Source: an uncultured Pseudomonadota bacterium
GTDB taxonomy: Bacteria > Myxococcota_A > UBA796 > SXON01
DNA: 64,000 bases
NCBI GenBank assembly: GCA_903844155.1
Contig: CAIMSU010000166.1
Location: forward strand, 1 to 64,000
Reading direction: 5' to 3'
The translations under genes and the position numbers were made by a program. Of this stretch, positions 8,655-16,372 are shown in pieces. The notes under the pieces are model-generated. The model was not told where the DNA came from, made no database searches, and saw nothing but the letters and a program-made list of their open reading frames with translations. Numbering within the stretch: the stretch's first letter is position 1; every line of letters begins with the position of its first letter.

Positions 8655-9721
8655 CCCCAACCAGGCAATGTGTCCTTTCAAGCCGGGTCTTTCTGGAGCA
8701 CGACGGCGGTCCCGCGCACCCCGAGAGCCCCGACAGGCTTCGCGTCCTCCTTGGCGCGCTCAACGCCCGGGCCGCACCGGTGCTGGAACGACAGCGGCAG
8801 GCCATGGCGAAGCTGGCGGCCCGGCCCGACCAGGATCCCCTCCTCGCCGACGCCGTCGCCGCAGTCCAGGCGGTCATCGGGATGGGCGACCCGGGGTGGG
8901 TGGAGGGCGGACGCGCCGCGACCGTCGCAGAGCTCGAACGCGCCCACGACCCGGCCCACATCGCGCAGGTCCTGACCATCGCCGCCGCCCCCGGCCCGTG
9001 GCCGCGTGACGTGGGGGTCGAGGTGCCCATCGGACCCGGCTCCCTGAAGGCCGCGCTGTGGTCTGCCGGGACGGTCATCGAGGCGGTGGACCTGGCCCGG
9101 CGCGGGATCGAGGTCTGGGCGCTGGTCCGCCCGCCGGGCCACCACGCAACCAGGCGGTTGTCGCAGGGGTTTTGCGTCTTCAACAACGTCGCCGTCGGCG
9201 CGCTGCACGCCCTCGCACGCCCCGTGGTTGACGGGCAGCCCGCAGGCGTTCCGCGGACAACCCGCGTTGCCGTGCTCGACTGGGACGTGCACCACGGCGA
9301 CGGCACGCAGGACATCTTCTGGAACGAGCCCCACGCCACGCTCGTCTCCATCCACCAGCACCCCCTGTACCCCGAGTCCGGGGCTGCAGACGAGCGCGGC
9401 GCCCACGACAACATCGTCAACATCCCCCTCGGCTCCGGCAGCGACGACCGCGACTACTGCAACGCCATCGCCGACCGCGCACTCCCAGCCTTGACCGCCC
9501 GGAATCCCGACCTCCTCATCGTCTCCGCCGGCTTCGACGCGCAGGTCGGCGATCCCCTCGCCGGCATGCTCGTCACCCCCGCCGGCTTCGGACGCATGGC
9601 GGCGCTGGTGCGGTCCTGGGCGCAAGCCCGGGGAACCCCGCTCGTGTTCGTGCTGGAAGGCGGCTACAAGGTGGACACGCTGGCGGACTGTGTCCTCGCG
9701 GCGATGGGAGTGCCGGAATGA
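8651..9721 (+). CDS. Histone-deacetylase-superfamily zinc amidohydrolase
   Basis: Complete arginase/deacetylase-fold enzyme of 356 residues with the family motifs in order: RPPGHHA (H164/H165), GFCVFNN, LDWDVHHGDGT (zinc ligands D212 and H214), SAGFD (zinc ligand D296) and LEGGY with the catalytic Tyr339. Bacterial members remove acetyl groups from acetylpolyamines, acetoin-related substrates or acyl-lysines. The active site looks intact, so it should be functional. An N-terminal stretch (about 40-90) has extra helical sequence. It is coupled on both sides by ATGA overlaps. Neighbouring ubiquitin-like/RING and kinase genes raise the possibility of a protein-modification role, which is inference. 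Confidence 0.88.
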   Translation: MTPTRQCVLSSRVFLEHDGGPAHPESPDRLRVLLGALNARAAPVLERQRQAMAKLAARPDQDPLLADAVAAVQAVIGMGDPGWVEGGRAATVAELERAHDPAHIAQVLTIAAAPGPWPRDVGVEVPIGPGSLKAALWSAGTVIEAVDLARRGIEVWALVRPPGHHATRRLSQGFCVFNNVAVGALHALARPVVDGQPAGVPRTTRVAVLDWDVHHGDGTQDIFWNEPHATLVSIHQHPLYPESGAADERGAHDNIVNIPLGSGSDDRDYCNAIADRALPALTARNPDLLIVSAGFDAQVGDPLAGMLVTPAGFGRMAALVRSWAQARGTPLVFVLEGGYKVDTLADCVLAAMGVPE

Positions 9722-10107
9722 CCCAGGAAGCCGAACCCGCAGGCGAGGTCTGCATCGCGAACATCGGGCCACGCGAGCGGCGCAAACGCATGTTCTTCGG
9801 CCTCGCGACCATCGGCATCGGGGTGTTCTTCGCCGCGTTCCTGATGGAGTCCGGCGCCTCGCGTTGGGTCCGGATCGCGACCGCCCTCCCGTTCTGGGCC
9901 GGCGCGCTTGGCGTCTTCCAGGCGCAGGCCCACACCTGAGTGGGGCTGGCCTCGCGCGGTCTGCGCGACATGGACACAGGCGAGGAGCAGATCACGGACG
10001 CGATGGTCCTTCAGGCCGTGCGCAAACAGGCCCGCGGCGTCCATCTCAGGTCGATCGCGCTGTCGATCGCGCTGACCGCCCTCGCCCTCGCCCTCCCGGC
10101 GGTCTGA
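9718..10107 (+). CDS. Small three-TM selenoprotein candidate (in-frame TGA at codon 74)
   Basis: The frame starts at ATG 9718 (ATGA overlap with the deacetylase gene). It codes two hydrophobic segments (about 26-42 and 50-66), meets TGA at 9937-9939, and in the same frame continues with no other stop to TGA 10105, adding a charged helix and a third membrane segment. Directly after the first TGA lies a hairpin with a GGUCU loop at the same 18-nt distance as in E. coli fdhF. I read the TGA as selenocysteine, giving 129 residues with Sec74 at the membrane edge. From memory, Cys-containing homologues may exist at this position; this was not checked. If the TGA is a true stop, the gene is 73 codons and the tail is dead or starts at GTG 9940. 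Confidence 0.7.
9940..9973 (+). promoter_or_regulatory. Putative bacterial SECIS element
   Basis: Immediately 3' of TGA 9937-9939. Stem TCGCGC (9952-9957) pairs with GCGCGA (9963-9968) around the loop GGTCT (9958-9962). CC at 9950-9951 can pair with GG at 9972-9973 across a three-base bulge. Exactly 18 nucleotides separate TGA from the loop. The E. coli fdhF SECIS recognised by SelB has the same GGUCU loop at the same distance (recalled). It lies inside the coding frame, as bacterial SECIS elements do. Confidence 0.7.
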
Positions 10108-10896
10108 CTACGGGCCCTTGCCGGCCTGCGCCGAAAGCGCCCAGTCGTAGGGGATGATCTGGGGTTTCGCGTCGACCGGGATCGTGCCACCGTGGGCATC
10201 GATGAACTTGACCACGCCGCCGGTCGCGGCAAAATCGTCGGCATACCACTCGAAGATCTGGGAGATGTGCCAGGTTCCAGCGGCATCCTGGAAGACCCGA
10301 GCGGGGCTGGTGCAGAACTCCTTCGCGGATGCGTCCAGCTCCGCGTCCATCGTGGCGGGGTCCAAGGCGTGCTGGAGCAGGCGGGGGCAGCCGGCGGACT
10401 GGCAGTTCAGCGCCATGTGGAGCCGCGGGTCGTGGAACATCGGGCGAATGACCTGGTTTTCCAGGTTGTACAGGTTCATGCTCTCGCCGCCCACGGTGTA
10501 CTTCGTGCCCGTGAAGAACCCCAGCCTGGCGTCATTCACGCTCTTGATGCCCGGCCGGTCGATGACGCCGGTGATGACGAGCGCGTTGTAGGCGTTCACG
10601 TAATAGGCGAGCTTGTCCCCCAAAGATGGGAACGTTTCGGGATTCTTCGCCGGCGAGACCAGGCCGACGTAGCCAACGTAGCTGTCGAGCGCGCCGCGGT
10701 TGGCGAGGATGCCGTGGTAGTCGAGCTTTCCGGTGGCGTCCACGTACCTGGAGAGCACTCCGGTGAGCAGGTCGTTCGGAAACGCGCCGGGCTTCGGGGC
10801 GTCGAGCGCCTCCGCCGGGGTGAGGACCGCCGAGAGGAGCGCGAGAGCAGCGCCAGCGACGAGCGGGGTAAAGCGAGGGAGGGACAAGCAAATCAC
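10108..10896 (-). CDS. Exported DUF547 protein
   Basis: The start is GTG 10896, overlapping the stop of the upstream glycosyltransferase gene (GTGA), followed by a signal peptide (LVAGAALALLSAVL, cleavage near AEALDA). The mature part has the DUF547 hallmarks: Y-V-N-A-Y-N-A-L-V-I, an N-L-E-N-Q-V-I-R segment and the D-P-R-L-H-M-A-L-N-C-x-S-A-G-C-P-R block. DUF547 proteins are secreted and often sit beside glycosyltransferases or radical SAM genes; their activity is unknown, although the conserved Cys/His set suggests an enzyme. It is the last gene of the FHA-glycosyltransferase-DUF547 unit and abuts the selenoprotein gene end to end. Confidence 0.82.
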   Translation of the reverse strand: MICLSLPRFTPLVAGAALALLSAVLTPAEALDAPKPGAFPNDLLTGVLSRYVDATGKLDYHGILANRGALDSYVGYVGLVSPAKNPETFPSLGDKLAYYVNAYNALVITGVIDRPGIKSVNDARLGFFTGTKYTVGGESMNLYNLENQVIRPMFHDPRLHMALNCQSAGCPRLLQHALDPATMDAELDASAKEFCTSPARVFQDAAGTWHISQIFEWYADDFAATGGVVKFIDAHGGTIPVDAKPQIIPYDWALSAQAGKGP

Positions 10897-11585
10897 CGGG
10901 GCTGGGAGCTGTAGGAACGCGCGAGGCGCATCGGATTCACCCCAACCCGGTAACCGAGCCGAAGCGTCCATCCCTTCACGATCGTCGCGGTCACCCCCTC
11001 GCCTGCCCACCGCCGGGCGCTGGTGACGATCCCCGGGCGGAGCACCGCGCACGACGAGACGGCCCGGGCGCGGTCGACGAAAGAAACGTCCTCAAACGCG
11101 GAGAGTGCGCCGAACCCGCCGACAGAGTCGAACAGGGCCCGGTCGCACCAGATTCCCATGTCGCCCGTGCATCGGCCCGTCCACCTGGCGCGGGCGTTCA
11201 TCCATGCGCCGGCGAAAGCGAGCCGGGGGTCGTCCGAGGCCACGGTCGTCTCAAAGCAGCCCCAGCCGCCCGTCGCGCGCCTCAGGGCATCGACGGATTC
11301 GCCGGTCACCGACGAATCCGCGTGGAGAAACCAGCATCGTTCGTGGCTCGCCACCGCCGCCCCCGCGTCCAGTTGCAGCCCCCGTCCGCGCGCGCTCGTC
11401 GCTACCCTCGCCCCCGCACAGCGCGCGATCCCGACCGTGTCGTCCGCGCTCCCGCCATCCGCGACGATGACCTCGTCGACCAGCGGCAGCAGCGTCGCCA
11501 ATAAACCGCCGATGCAGGCGGCCTCGTTCAACGTCGGGATCACCACCGAGATCGCCCTCAAATTGGCGCCCCCCGCACTGGTCAC
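10893..11585 (-). CDS. Family 2 glycosyltransferase, TIGR04283-like
   Basis: GT-A glycosyltransferase of 230 residues: S-V-V-I-P-T-L-N-E near the N-terminus, V-I-V-A-D-G-G-S-x-D-D-T, then F-L-H-A-D (metal site), G-D-M-G-I-W and F-E-D-V. This set matches the TIGR04283 group, annotated as radical SAM/selenodomain-associated or arsenosugar-pathway transferases. No ArsM or ArsS gene is in the window, so the arsenosugar link cannot be supported here. The start is GTG 11585, overlapping the FHA gene stop (GTGA); TTG slightly downstream is possible. Donor and acceptor are unknown. Confidence 0.8.
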   Translation of the reverse strand: MTSAGGANLRAISVVIPTLNEAACIGGLLATLLPLVDEVIVADGGSADDTVGIARCAGARVATSARGRGLQLDAGAAVASHERCWFLHADSSVTGESVDALRRATGGWGCFETTVASDDPRLAFAGAWMNARARWTGRCTGDMGIWCDRALFDSVGGFGALSAFEDVSFVDRARAVSSCAVLRPGIVTSARRWAGEGVTATIVKGWTLRLGYRVGVNPMRLARSYSSQPR

Positions 11586-13543
11586 CGTGCCGCTTGCAGC
11601 GCGTCCATCCGGCGCTTGGCCTTGGCGCCCAGCTCGTCCGTCTCGCCCACCAGCGCGATCACCTGCCGGTACATGCGGATCGCGTCGCTCGTCTTGTCGA
11701 TGTCCTCCTGGATCCTCGCTTCCTTGTAGATGTCCTGGGCCTGGGCGCCGAGCTCGTCCTGCACCTCGGTGAGCTTGGCGCGCGCGGCGTTGTTGAAGGG
11801 GTCGGCCGCGACGGCCTGCTCCAATTGCTGACGCGCGGTCGGGTATTGCTTGGCGTTCAACGCCGTCAGCGCGGCCTGGTAGTGCTTGTCGCCCTCGGAC
11901 TTGAGCTGGTCCTTGGCGGAGCGGATCGACGCCTGCGCCTTGTAGTACTCGGGCGTGACCTGGTCGGGATCCTGGTTCATCACCGACTGCCACTGCTTGA
12001 TTGCGCCGGCCTCGTCCCCTGCGTCGGCCAGCGCCTGGCCCCGGTTGTAGGCGCTGGAGAGGTCGGGGAGGGCGTGGGAGGCGGTGGTGCGCGATGGGGT
12101 CGGCGGCGGCGGGCTGGCCGTCGTCCGAACGGGGGCGATGCGCGTCTGGGCGGGCTCGGGCGCGACGGGCGCGGGGGAGGCAGGGGCGACCGCAGCGGCC
12201 ACGGGCTCAACGGGGAGTGGGGCGACGGGCGCGGCGACGGGCGGTGGCAACGTCGTGCGCATCTCGGCGAACGCGATCTCCGTGCAGGCGCGGTAGCCCA
12301 ACCGTTCAGCAACCGGATTCTTCCCGTCGATCTGCAGCACCTTGTAGAACTGCGCCGCGGCATCAAAGAACTTGCCTTCCGACTCCAGCTTTCGCCCATC
12401 CTGCAGCAGCCGCTCGACCTCCCCGGCCTGGGTGGGCGAGAGAGCGACGGTCGCGGTCTGTGTGGCCGCGTGCTGCTTGTAGACGACGGTGCCGAGCACG
12501 ATGCAGGCGACGAGCCCGATCCCGCAGACGGCCAGCGCGACAACCGCCGCGATCGCCGTGTTGACCGGATTCGCGAAAACGCCCGGCTTGGCCGCGCCAA
12601 CGGTGGGTGCCACGTCCGCCGGACGGACGACGGAGGGGCGCCCCGCAGACGGGTTCGGGCTCGCCTGGGGCCGCTGCGGGGCGAGGCTGTTGCTGGTCTG
12701 GCGAGGGGCTGACGAGGCTGACGACGAGGGCGTGACGGGCGCACGCGATGCGGTCGGTGCCGGAATTGCCGCTGGCGCGGGCTGGGTGGCACGGGCTTGC
12801 GACGCGGGCGTTGGCGGCGCGATTGGCGCGCGGGTGCGCGTTGGCGTGTCCGGCTGCGATGCGGCGAAGTTGGCGGTCCCCTCCCCACCCGGCGCGAAGA
12901 ACTTGAGCTCGACCGTGCCGATCTTGAGCTTGTCGCCGTCCTTCAGGACCTGCTCGCGCACCTTGCGCCCGTTCACGAACGTGCCGTTGGAGCTGGCGCG
13001 ATCCCGCACCGTCCACACGCCGAGATGCCCGACGATCTCGCTGTTCACCCGCGACGCAGCGGGCTCCGGAAGCACGATGTCGTTCCGCTCGCCACGGCCC
13101 AGCGTGATCGTCGCCTCGGCTGGCACCTCGAACGCCGTGCGATCCATGCGGTGGTTGGAGACGAGCTCCAGGCGCGCAAAACCGTCTTCCAACCCGCCGA
13201 GTTTCAACGTCGACGCGGTCGACATGTTCGCCTCGTCCGTCTCGGCCGCGAGCAGCACCTGCAAGCGGAACGGGTCGATGACGATCTCGTCGCCGTCGTT
13301 CAGGCGCTGCCGTTTGAGCCGGCGCCCGTTGAATACGGAGCCGTTGCCGCTGCCGTTGTCCTCGTACTCCACGCCTTCGTCGTCCACGTGGAGCTTCGCG
13401 TGGCGCCGGGAAACGCCGATGTCCGAGAGGACGATGTCGTTGTCGTCCGCCCGACCGATGCTCATCGTGCCGCTTTCAAGCACGATTCTCCGATCCGGCA
13501 AGCCCGGACGGCGGATGACGAGTTCAACGTGGGAGGCGGCCAT
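11582..13543 (-). CDS. Two-FHA-domain membrane protein with C-terminal TPR-like region
   Basis: 653 residues. The first FHA domain (about 20-95) has S-I-G-R, S-R-R-H and a later N-G, the full phosphothreonine-binding set. The second (about 150-220) has L-G-R and S-N-G-T but reads S-R-V-N where S-R-x-H is usual, so its binding may be altered. A Pro/Ala/Thr-rich linker (about 225-330), one membrane segment (about 335-360) and, after another low-complexity stretch, helical TPR-like repeats follow. It probably senses Ser/Thr kinase activity at the membrane. It heads the unit with the glycosyltransferase and DUF547 genes, all with overlapping junctions. Confidence 0.85.
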   Translation of the reverse strand: MAASHVELVIRRPGLPDRRIVLESGTMSIGRADDNDIVLSDIGVSRRHAKLHVDDEGVEYEDNGSGNGSVFNGRRLKRQRLNDGDEIVIDPFRLQVLLAAETDEANMSTASTLKLGGLEDGFARLELVSNHRMDRTAFEVPAEATITLGRGERNDIVLPEPAASRVNSEIVGHLGVWTVRDRASSNGTFVNGRKVREQVLKDGDKLKIGTVELKFFAPGGEGTANFAASQPDTPTRTRAPIAPPTPASQARATQPAPAAIPAPTASRAPVTPSSSASSAPRQTSNSLAPQRPQASPNPSAGRPSVVRPADVAPTVGAAKPGVFANPVNTAIAAVVALAVCGIGLVACIVLGTVVYKQHAATQTATVALSPTQAGEVERLLQDGRKLESEGKFFDAAAQFYKVLQIDGKNPVAERLGYRACTEIAFAEMRTTLPPPVAAPVAPLPVEPVAAAVAPASPAPVAPEPAQTRIAPVRTTASPPPPTPSRTTASHALPDLSSAYNRGQALADAGDEAGAIKQWQSVMNQDPDQVTPEYYKAQASIRSAKDQLKSEGDKHYQAALTALNAKQYPTARQQLEQAVAADPFNNAARAKLTEVQDELGAQAQDIYKEARIQEDIDKTSDAIRMYRQVIALVGETDELGAKAKRRMDALQAAR

Positions 13544-13560
13544 GCAGCCTTACACTAGCA

Positions 13561-13911
13561 CGGTTTGGGAAGGGTGGCGTTGGGCAGCGCTGCCGCGAGC
13601 CCGAGCTCACGGCCGCCAACCCGCCCGCACTCCTGAACCCGCGCGGGCTGGTCGAGGTGTTGAGCCAATCCACGGAGAACCACGACCGCGTGGTCAAAGT
13701 GGCGCACCACCGGCACCGCGCCGGCGTGGAAGCCATCGTGCTCGTCGATTCGCGGCAGCGGCTCGTCGAGATCCACGCCCGGAACGCGAACGGCACGTGG
13801 ACGCTGGACGAACGGACCAGCGGCGACGTCCCTCCGGCTCTCCTCGGCCTGGTCATCCCGTTTGATGAGATCCATGAGCGGGTGACGTTTGACCAGGCGC
13901 CAACCGCGTAA
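13561..13911 (+). pseudogene. Remnant of a Uma2 (DUF820) family nuclease, 3' part only
   Basis: This frame reads ...P-R-G-L-V-E-V-L-S-x-S-T-E-N-H-D-R, then V-E-A-I-V-L-V-D-S-R and L-G-L-V-I-P-F-D-E-I-H. It matches the C-terminal two thirds of Uma2 proteins (restriction-endonuclease-like fold, common in large bacterial genomes). The N-terminal part with the first catalytic residues is missing, there is no convincing start, and the 5' end runs into the FHA gene's start region. I call it a decayed fragment. TTG at 13657 is the only simple start, for 84 codons. It stops 18 bases from the convergent HTTM gene. Confidence 0.6.
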
Positions 13912-13929
13912 TGCGATCGTCGGGACGGA

Positions 13930-14907
13930 TTACCGGCCAGCTTCCCGCCTGATGAACGGGAAGCGCTTCCCCCCGGCCACCAGCGCCCAGAACTCCTCCG
14001 GATGCACCAACGCCGGGTAGACCGCCAGCATTGCCGCCGGAAAGATCCCCAGAGCCATCGTCAGCGCAATGCCAACGTGGAGGCAAACCCCCAACGCCAC
14101 CCACACCCGCAACGGTCGTTTCGCATTGATGAACGCCCGTAGCCTCCCGGGGCGCTCCCGCGTGTCCCGGTACCAGTAGACGAGCGGGATGAAGCAGGCG
14201 CTCCACTCGAACACCATGGTCGTGGCGGTCGCCAGTTGGGTCAGCGGGTAGATGTTGCCGAGCCAGGCGAACGGCCAGCGGGCGATCGCGGGGTCCTGAA
14301 GGATAAGGTACAACGCTGCGAACCCACCGAGCGGTGTCCACGACATCGCGGTCTTCTGGATGCCGGCGCAGAAGTACATCACCGAGAGTTGGAGGATCAA
14401 CAGGTGGCGAGGCCACGCGGGCGCAAGCCGGCGGGTCCCAAAAATCACCGCGTCCAGACCGAACCGCCGGCCGCAGGAGGAGCACGAAAGGATGAGGATC
14501 ACGTTGCGGATCAGCGTGTCGATGCCCCGGTCACCGAGCGGCAGTACCTGCGCGAGCTGCGCAGAGACGAGCACTGCGATGACCCCCGAGAGAGGCGTGA
14601 GAAACCCAAGTCCGAACGCAGCCGTGCAGCCGACCATCACGCTCCACGCGAGCCAGGCCGTTCCGGTCGTCGCTGGAAACCAGCGATAAAGCTCGGGGAC
14701 GGGCGTCCGTGCAAGCGCGTCTGGAATACCCCCGCCCCGCTCGGGGGTGAACAGCATCTCGACGAGTCCAAGATGGGCCATGTCCAGAAAGTCGTAGAGA
14801 ACGACCGTCGCAAGCAGGATTCGGACGACCGCGAGCACGACCGGGTCCTCCTGCTTGTCCCAGAGGCGCACCCAAAGCGCCCAAAGCGCTGTGACCCGCG
14901 CTCTCAT
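13930..14907 (-). CDS. HTTM-domain membrane protein (vitamin K carboxylase-like)
   Basis: Polytopic protein of 325 residues with the HTTM (horizontally transferred transmembrane) layout. An early R-I-L-L-A-T-V-V-L-Y-D segment is followed by several helices, a loop with C-S-S-C-G-R-R-F-G-L-D, then Q-L-S-V-M-Y-F-C-A-G-I-Q-K-T, which matches the conserved helix/K motif of gamma-carboxylase-like proteins. Eukaryotic relatives carboxylate glutamate using vitamin K; bacterial ones are uncharacterised. It is coupled to the upstream gene by an ATGA overlap (14904-14907), a pairing typical of HTTM loci. Confidence 0.8.
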   Translation of the reverse strand: MRARVTALWALWVRLWDKQEDPVVLAVVRILLATVVLYDFLDMAHLGLVEMLFTPERGGGIPDALARTPVPELYRWFPATTGTAWLAWSVMVGCTAAFGLGFLTPLSGVIAVLVSAQLAQVLPLGDRGIDTLIRNVILILSCSSCGRRFGLDAVIFGTRRLAPAWPRHLLILQLSVMYFCAGIQKTAMSWTPLGGFAALYLILQDPAIARWPFAWLGNIYPLTQLATATTMVFEWSACFIPLVYWYRDTRERPGRLRAFINAKRPLRVWVALGVCLHVGIALTMALGIFPAAMLAVYPALVHPEEFWALVAGGKRFPFIRREAGR

Positions 14908-15584
14908 GGAAGCACCTGCTCACGCGACCACACGCGCGCCTGCCGCTCGACCTCCGCCGACGAATCAGCAGGAGCATCCGGCCGAACCGTATGGAACCGC
15001 CGGAACGAGACGCGGACGAACGCAACGTCCGGATCCTCCCCGCAGGCACGCGCGGCCAGCCAGCGTGTGAGGTTGTTCCAGCTTGGTCCTGGCTTGTCCG
15101 TCTGCCCGTCATAGACGCCACGGATCCGTCGATACGTCAGGATGTCATGCTTCCAGGCATGGTCGGGGTCGAGGCCCGCGTAGAGCCGCTCCCAGGGCCC
15201 TGTATGCGAGCGTCGAACCTCCACGACGAGCTGGTGGGGGAAGGTGTCCGGGTAGGTGAACAGCCCCCAAGACTGGCCGATGCCCAGTACGCGAAAGAGC
15301 GTGTTGAACGGCTTCATCACCGCGTCGTACCCGCTCGACCACAGCGTTCCCGACGCAAACGCCCAATCGACGAGCTGGGCGTGCGTCACGTGGATCCCGA
15401 CCTCCGCCAGGAGCACCCGCTGGGCCTCAATCTCCTCCGTGGCGACGGGCTCCTCGCTCAACGCCCGCTTCTGGACACCGTGGGGGATCGGCAGGGCCGT
15501 GATCCCCTCCACGAACAGCACGAGGGCCAGAAGGCCTGCGCGAGTAGCCGGCCAGGCCGTACCCCATCGGGCGACGGCGCTCAT
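14904..15584 (-). CDS. Membrane-anchored partner of the HTTM protein
   Basis: 226 residues with a single N-terminal hydrophobic segment (about 10-32) and an extracytoplasmic remainder rich in Trp/Tyr/His, with no Cys pair. The part H-Q-L-V-V-E-V-R-R-x-H-T-G-P-W-E-R-L-Y resembles the soluble partner proteins encoded next to HTTM proteins in Myxococcota; this is from memory. Overlaps at both ends (stop with the HTTM start, start with the GreB stop) make a three-gene coupled unit. No catalytic function can be assigned. Confidence 0.65.
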   Translation of the reverse strand: MSAVARWGTAWPATRAGLLALVLFVEGITALPIPHGVQKRALSEEPVATEEIEAQRVLLAEVGIHVTHAQLVDWAFASGTLWSSGYDAVMKPFNTLFRVLGIGQSWGLFTYPDTFPHQLVVEVRRSHTGPWERLYAGLDPDHAWKHDILTYRRIRGVYDGQTDKPGPSWNNLTRWLAARACGEDPDVAFVRVSFRRFHTVRPDAPADSSAEVERQARVWSREQVLP

Positions 15585-16066
15585 CCCCTGGGGTACCGCA
15601 CAGCGACGATCGTGATCTCCCGCTTTCCCCGTGGACTCTCGAAGACCACGACATCGTCTGGCTCCCGACCGATCAACGCCTGCCCGAGCGGCGCCAGGTA
15701 GCTGATCACGTGGTTCTCCATGTCGACCTCGTCCTCGCCCCGAATCGTCCAGCTCTGCTCGGTGCTCTCCGTCGTCCCATCCGAAAACTCGATGTCCACC
15801 GTCGCCCCGAATCGAACCGTCTCGCCGACAAACTTGGATGGATCGACGACCTCGATCTTCTCCAACCGGGTCCTCAGAAAGTGGAGCCGCTTGTCGATCT
15901 CACGCAGCCGCTTCTTCCCGTAGAGGTACTCGGAATTCTCTGAGCGGTCCCCAAGGGAGGCGGCGTAGGAGACCTCGGCCGTGATCCTTGGCCGCTCCGT
16001 GTTGTGCAGCCAATTGTACTCGTCGACGATCTTCTTGTAGCCCTCGGGCGTGATGTAGAAGGCCAT
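15581..16066 (-). CDS. greB: Transcription elongation factor GreB
   Basis: 161 residues with the Gre layout. The N-terminal coiled-coil (about 1-75) contains the tip region A-A-S-L-G-D-R-S-E-N-S-E-Y-L-Y-G-K-K, whose acidic residues enter the RNA polymerase secondary channel and stimulate transcript cleavage. The C-terminal FKBP-like domain ends with P-L-G-Q-A-L-I-G-R. The K-K-R-L-R-E-I-D-K-R-L-x-F-L segment fits GreB better than GreA. It is the first gene of the GreB-partner-HTTM unit; a 306-base gene-free stretch lies upstream and should hold the promoter, though no clear -35/-10 was seen. Confidence 0.92.
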   Translation of the reverse strand: MAFYITPEGYKKIVDEYNWLHNTERPRITAEVSYAASLGDRSENSEYLYGKKRLREIDKRLHFLRTRLEKIEVVDPSKFVGETVRFGATVDIEFSDGTTESTEQSWTIRGEDEVDMENHVISYLAPLGQALIGREPDDVVVFESPRGKREITIVAVRYPRG

Positions 16067-16270
16067 GCGCTATCCGCACGCCGATGTGATGGTGACGGCC
16101 CACGAAGGAGCGGGAGACGGGGGGCGACGGGACTGCATGCTGCGGAACATACCGCGCCGGCCCGCCGATCCCGGCGCTCGGCACACCTCGCGCCAGCCTC
16201 GGCGCTGAATTCCCGCAGTTCCAAGGCCACGTTCGCCGCCAGCCGGCGAGTACGCCAGCCGGCACGGTTC

Positions 16271-16288
16271 GTGCGCGGAACCGCGCAC
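16271..16288. terminator. Perfect GC hairpin, possible terminator or attenuator
   Basis: GTGCGCGG and CCGCGCAC flank a two-base AA centre: an 8-bp perfect stem (effectively 7 bp with a tetraloop). It lies 85-100 bases downstream of the pirin stop on the minus strand. There is no U-tract, so it is not a classical intrinsic terminator; Rho-dependent ending or a protein site are alternatives. Confidence 0.3.
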
Positions 16289-16289
16289 C

Positions 16290-16370
16290 GGGGGGCCATT
16301 GCTCTCGCCAATCGCGCGCTTTCAGCCACTTACGAGGTGAATGTTTGCCCAGCGCCAGCAATGGCCCCCC
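16290..16370. repeat. 14-bp perfect inverted repeat with 53-base spacer
   Basis: Left arm GGGGGGCCATTGCT (16290-16303) and right arm AGCAATGGCCCCCC (16357-16370) are exact reverse complements. The right arm ends two bases from the pirin stop codon. It could form a long hairpin at the 3' end of the pirin transcript, or be the ends of a small decayed element. No target-site duplication was recognised. Confidence 0.5.
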
Positions 16371-16372
16371 GT

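Larger units (their letters stand above)
16067..16372. other. Gene-free stretch between greB and the pirin gene
   Basis: No credible coding region; open frames here are short and arginine-rich. It holds the promoter side of greB (minus strand), a direct repeat of GCCAGCCGGC (16238-16247 and 16254-16263), a tight hairpin at 16271-16288 and a 14-bp inverted repeat with arms 16290-16303 and 16357-16370. No sigma-54 consensus and no T-run terminator was found. Confidence 0.7.

Noticed and set aside
9940-10107. Separate small gene starting at GTG just after TGA
   Set aside because: Considered as an alternative, but same frame, no ribosome-binding site of its own, and the SECIS-like hairpin at the exact distance favour read-through as selenocysteine.
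13555-13875. 106-codon minus-strand frame
   Set aside because: Opposite a frame with clear Uma2 similarity; its product has no recognisable features.
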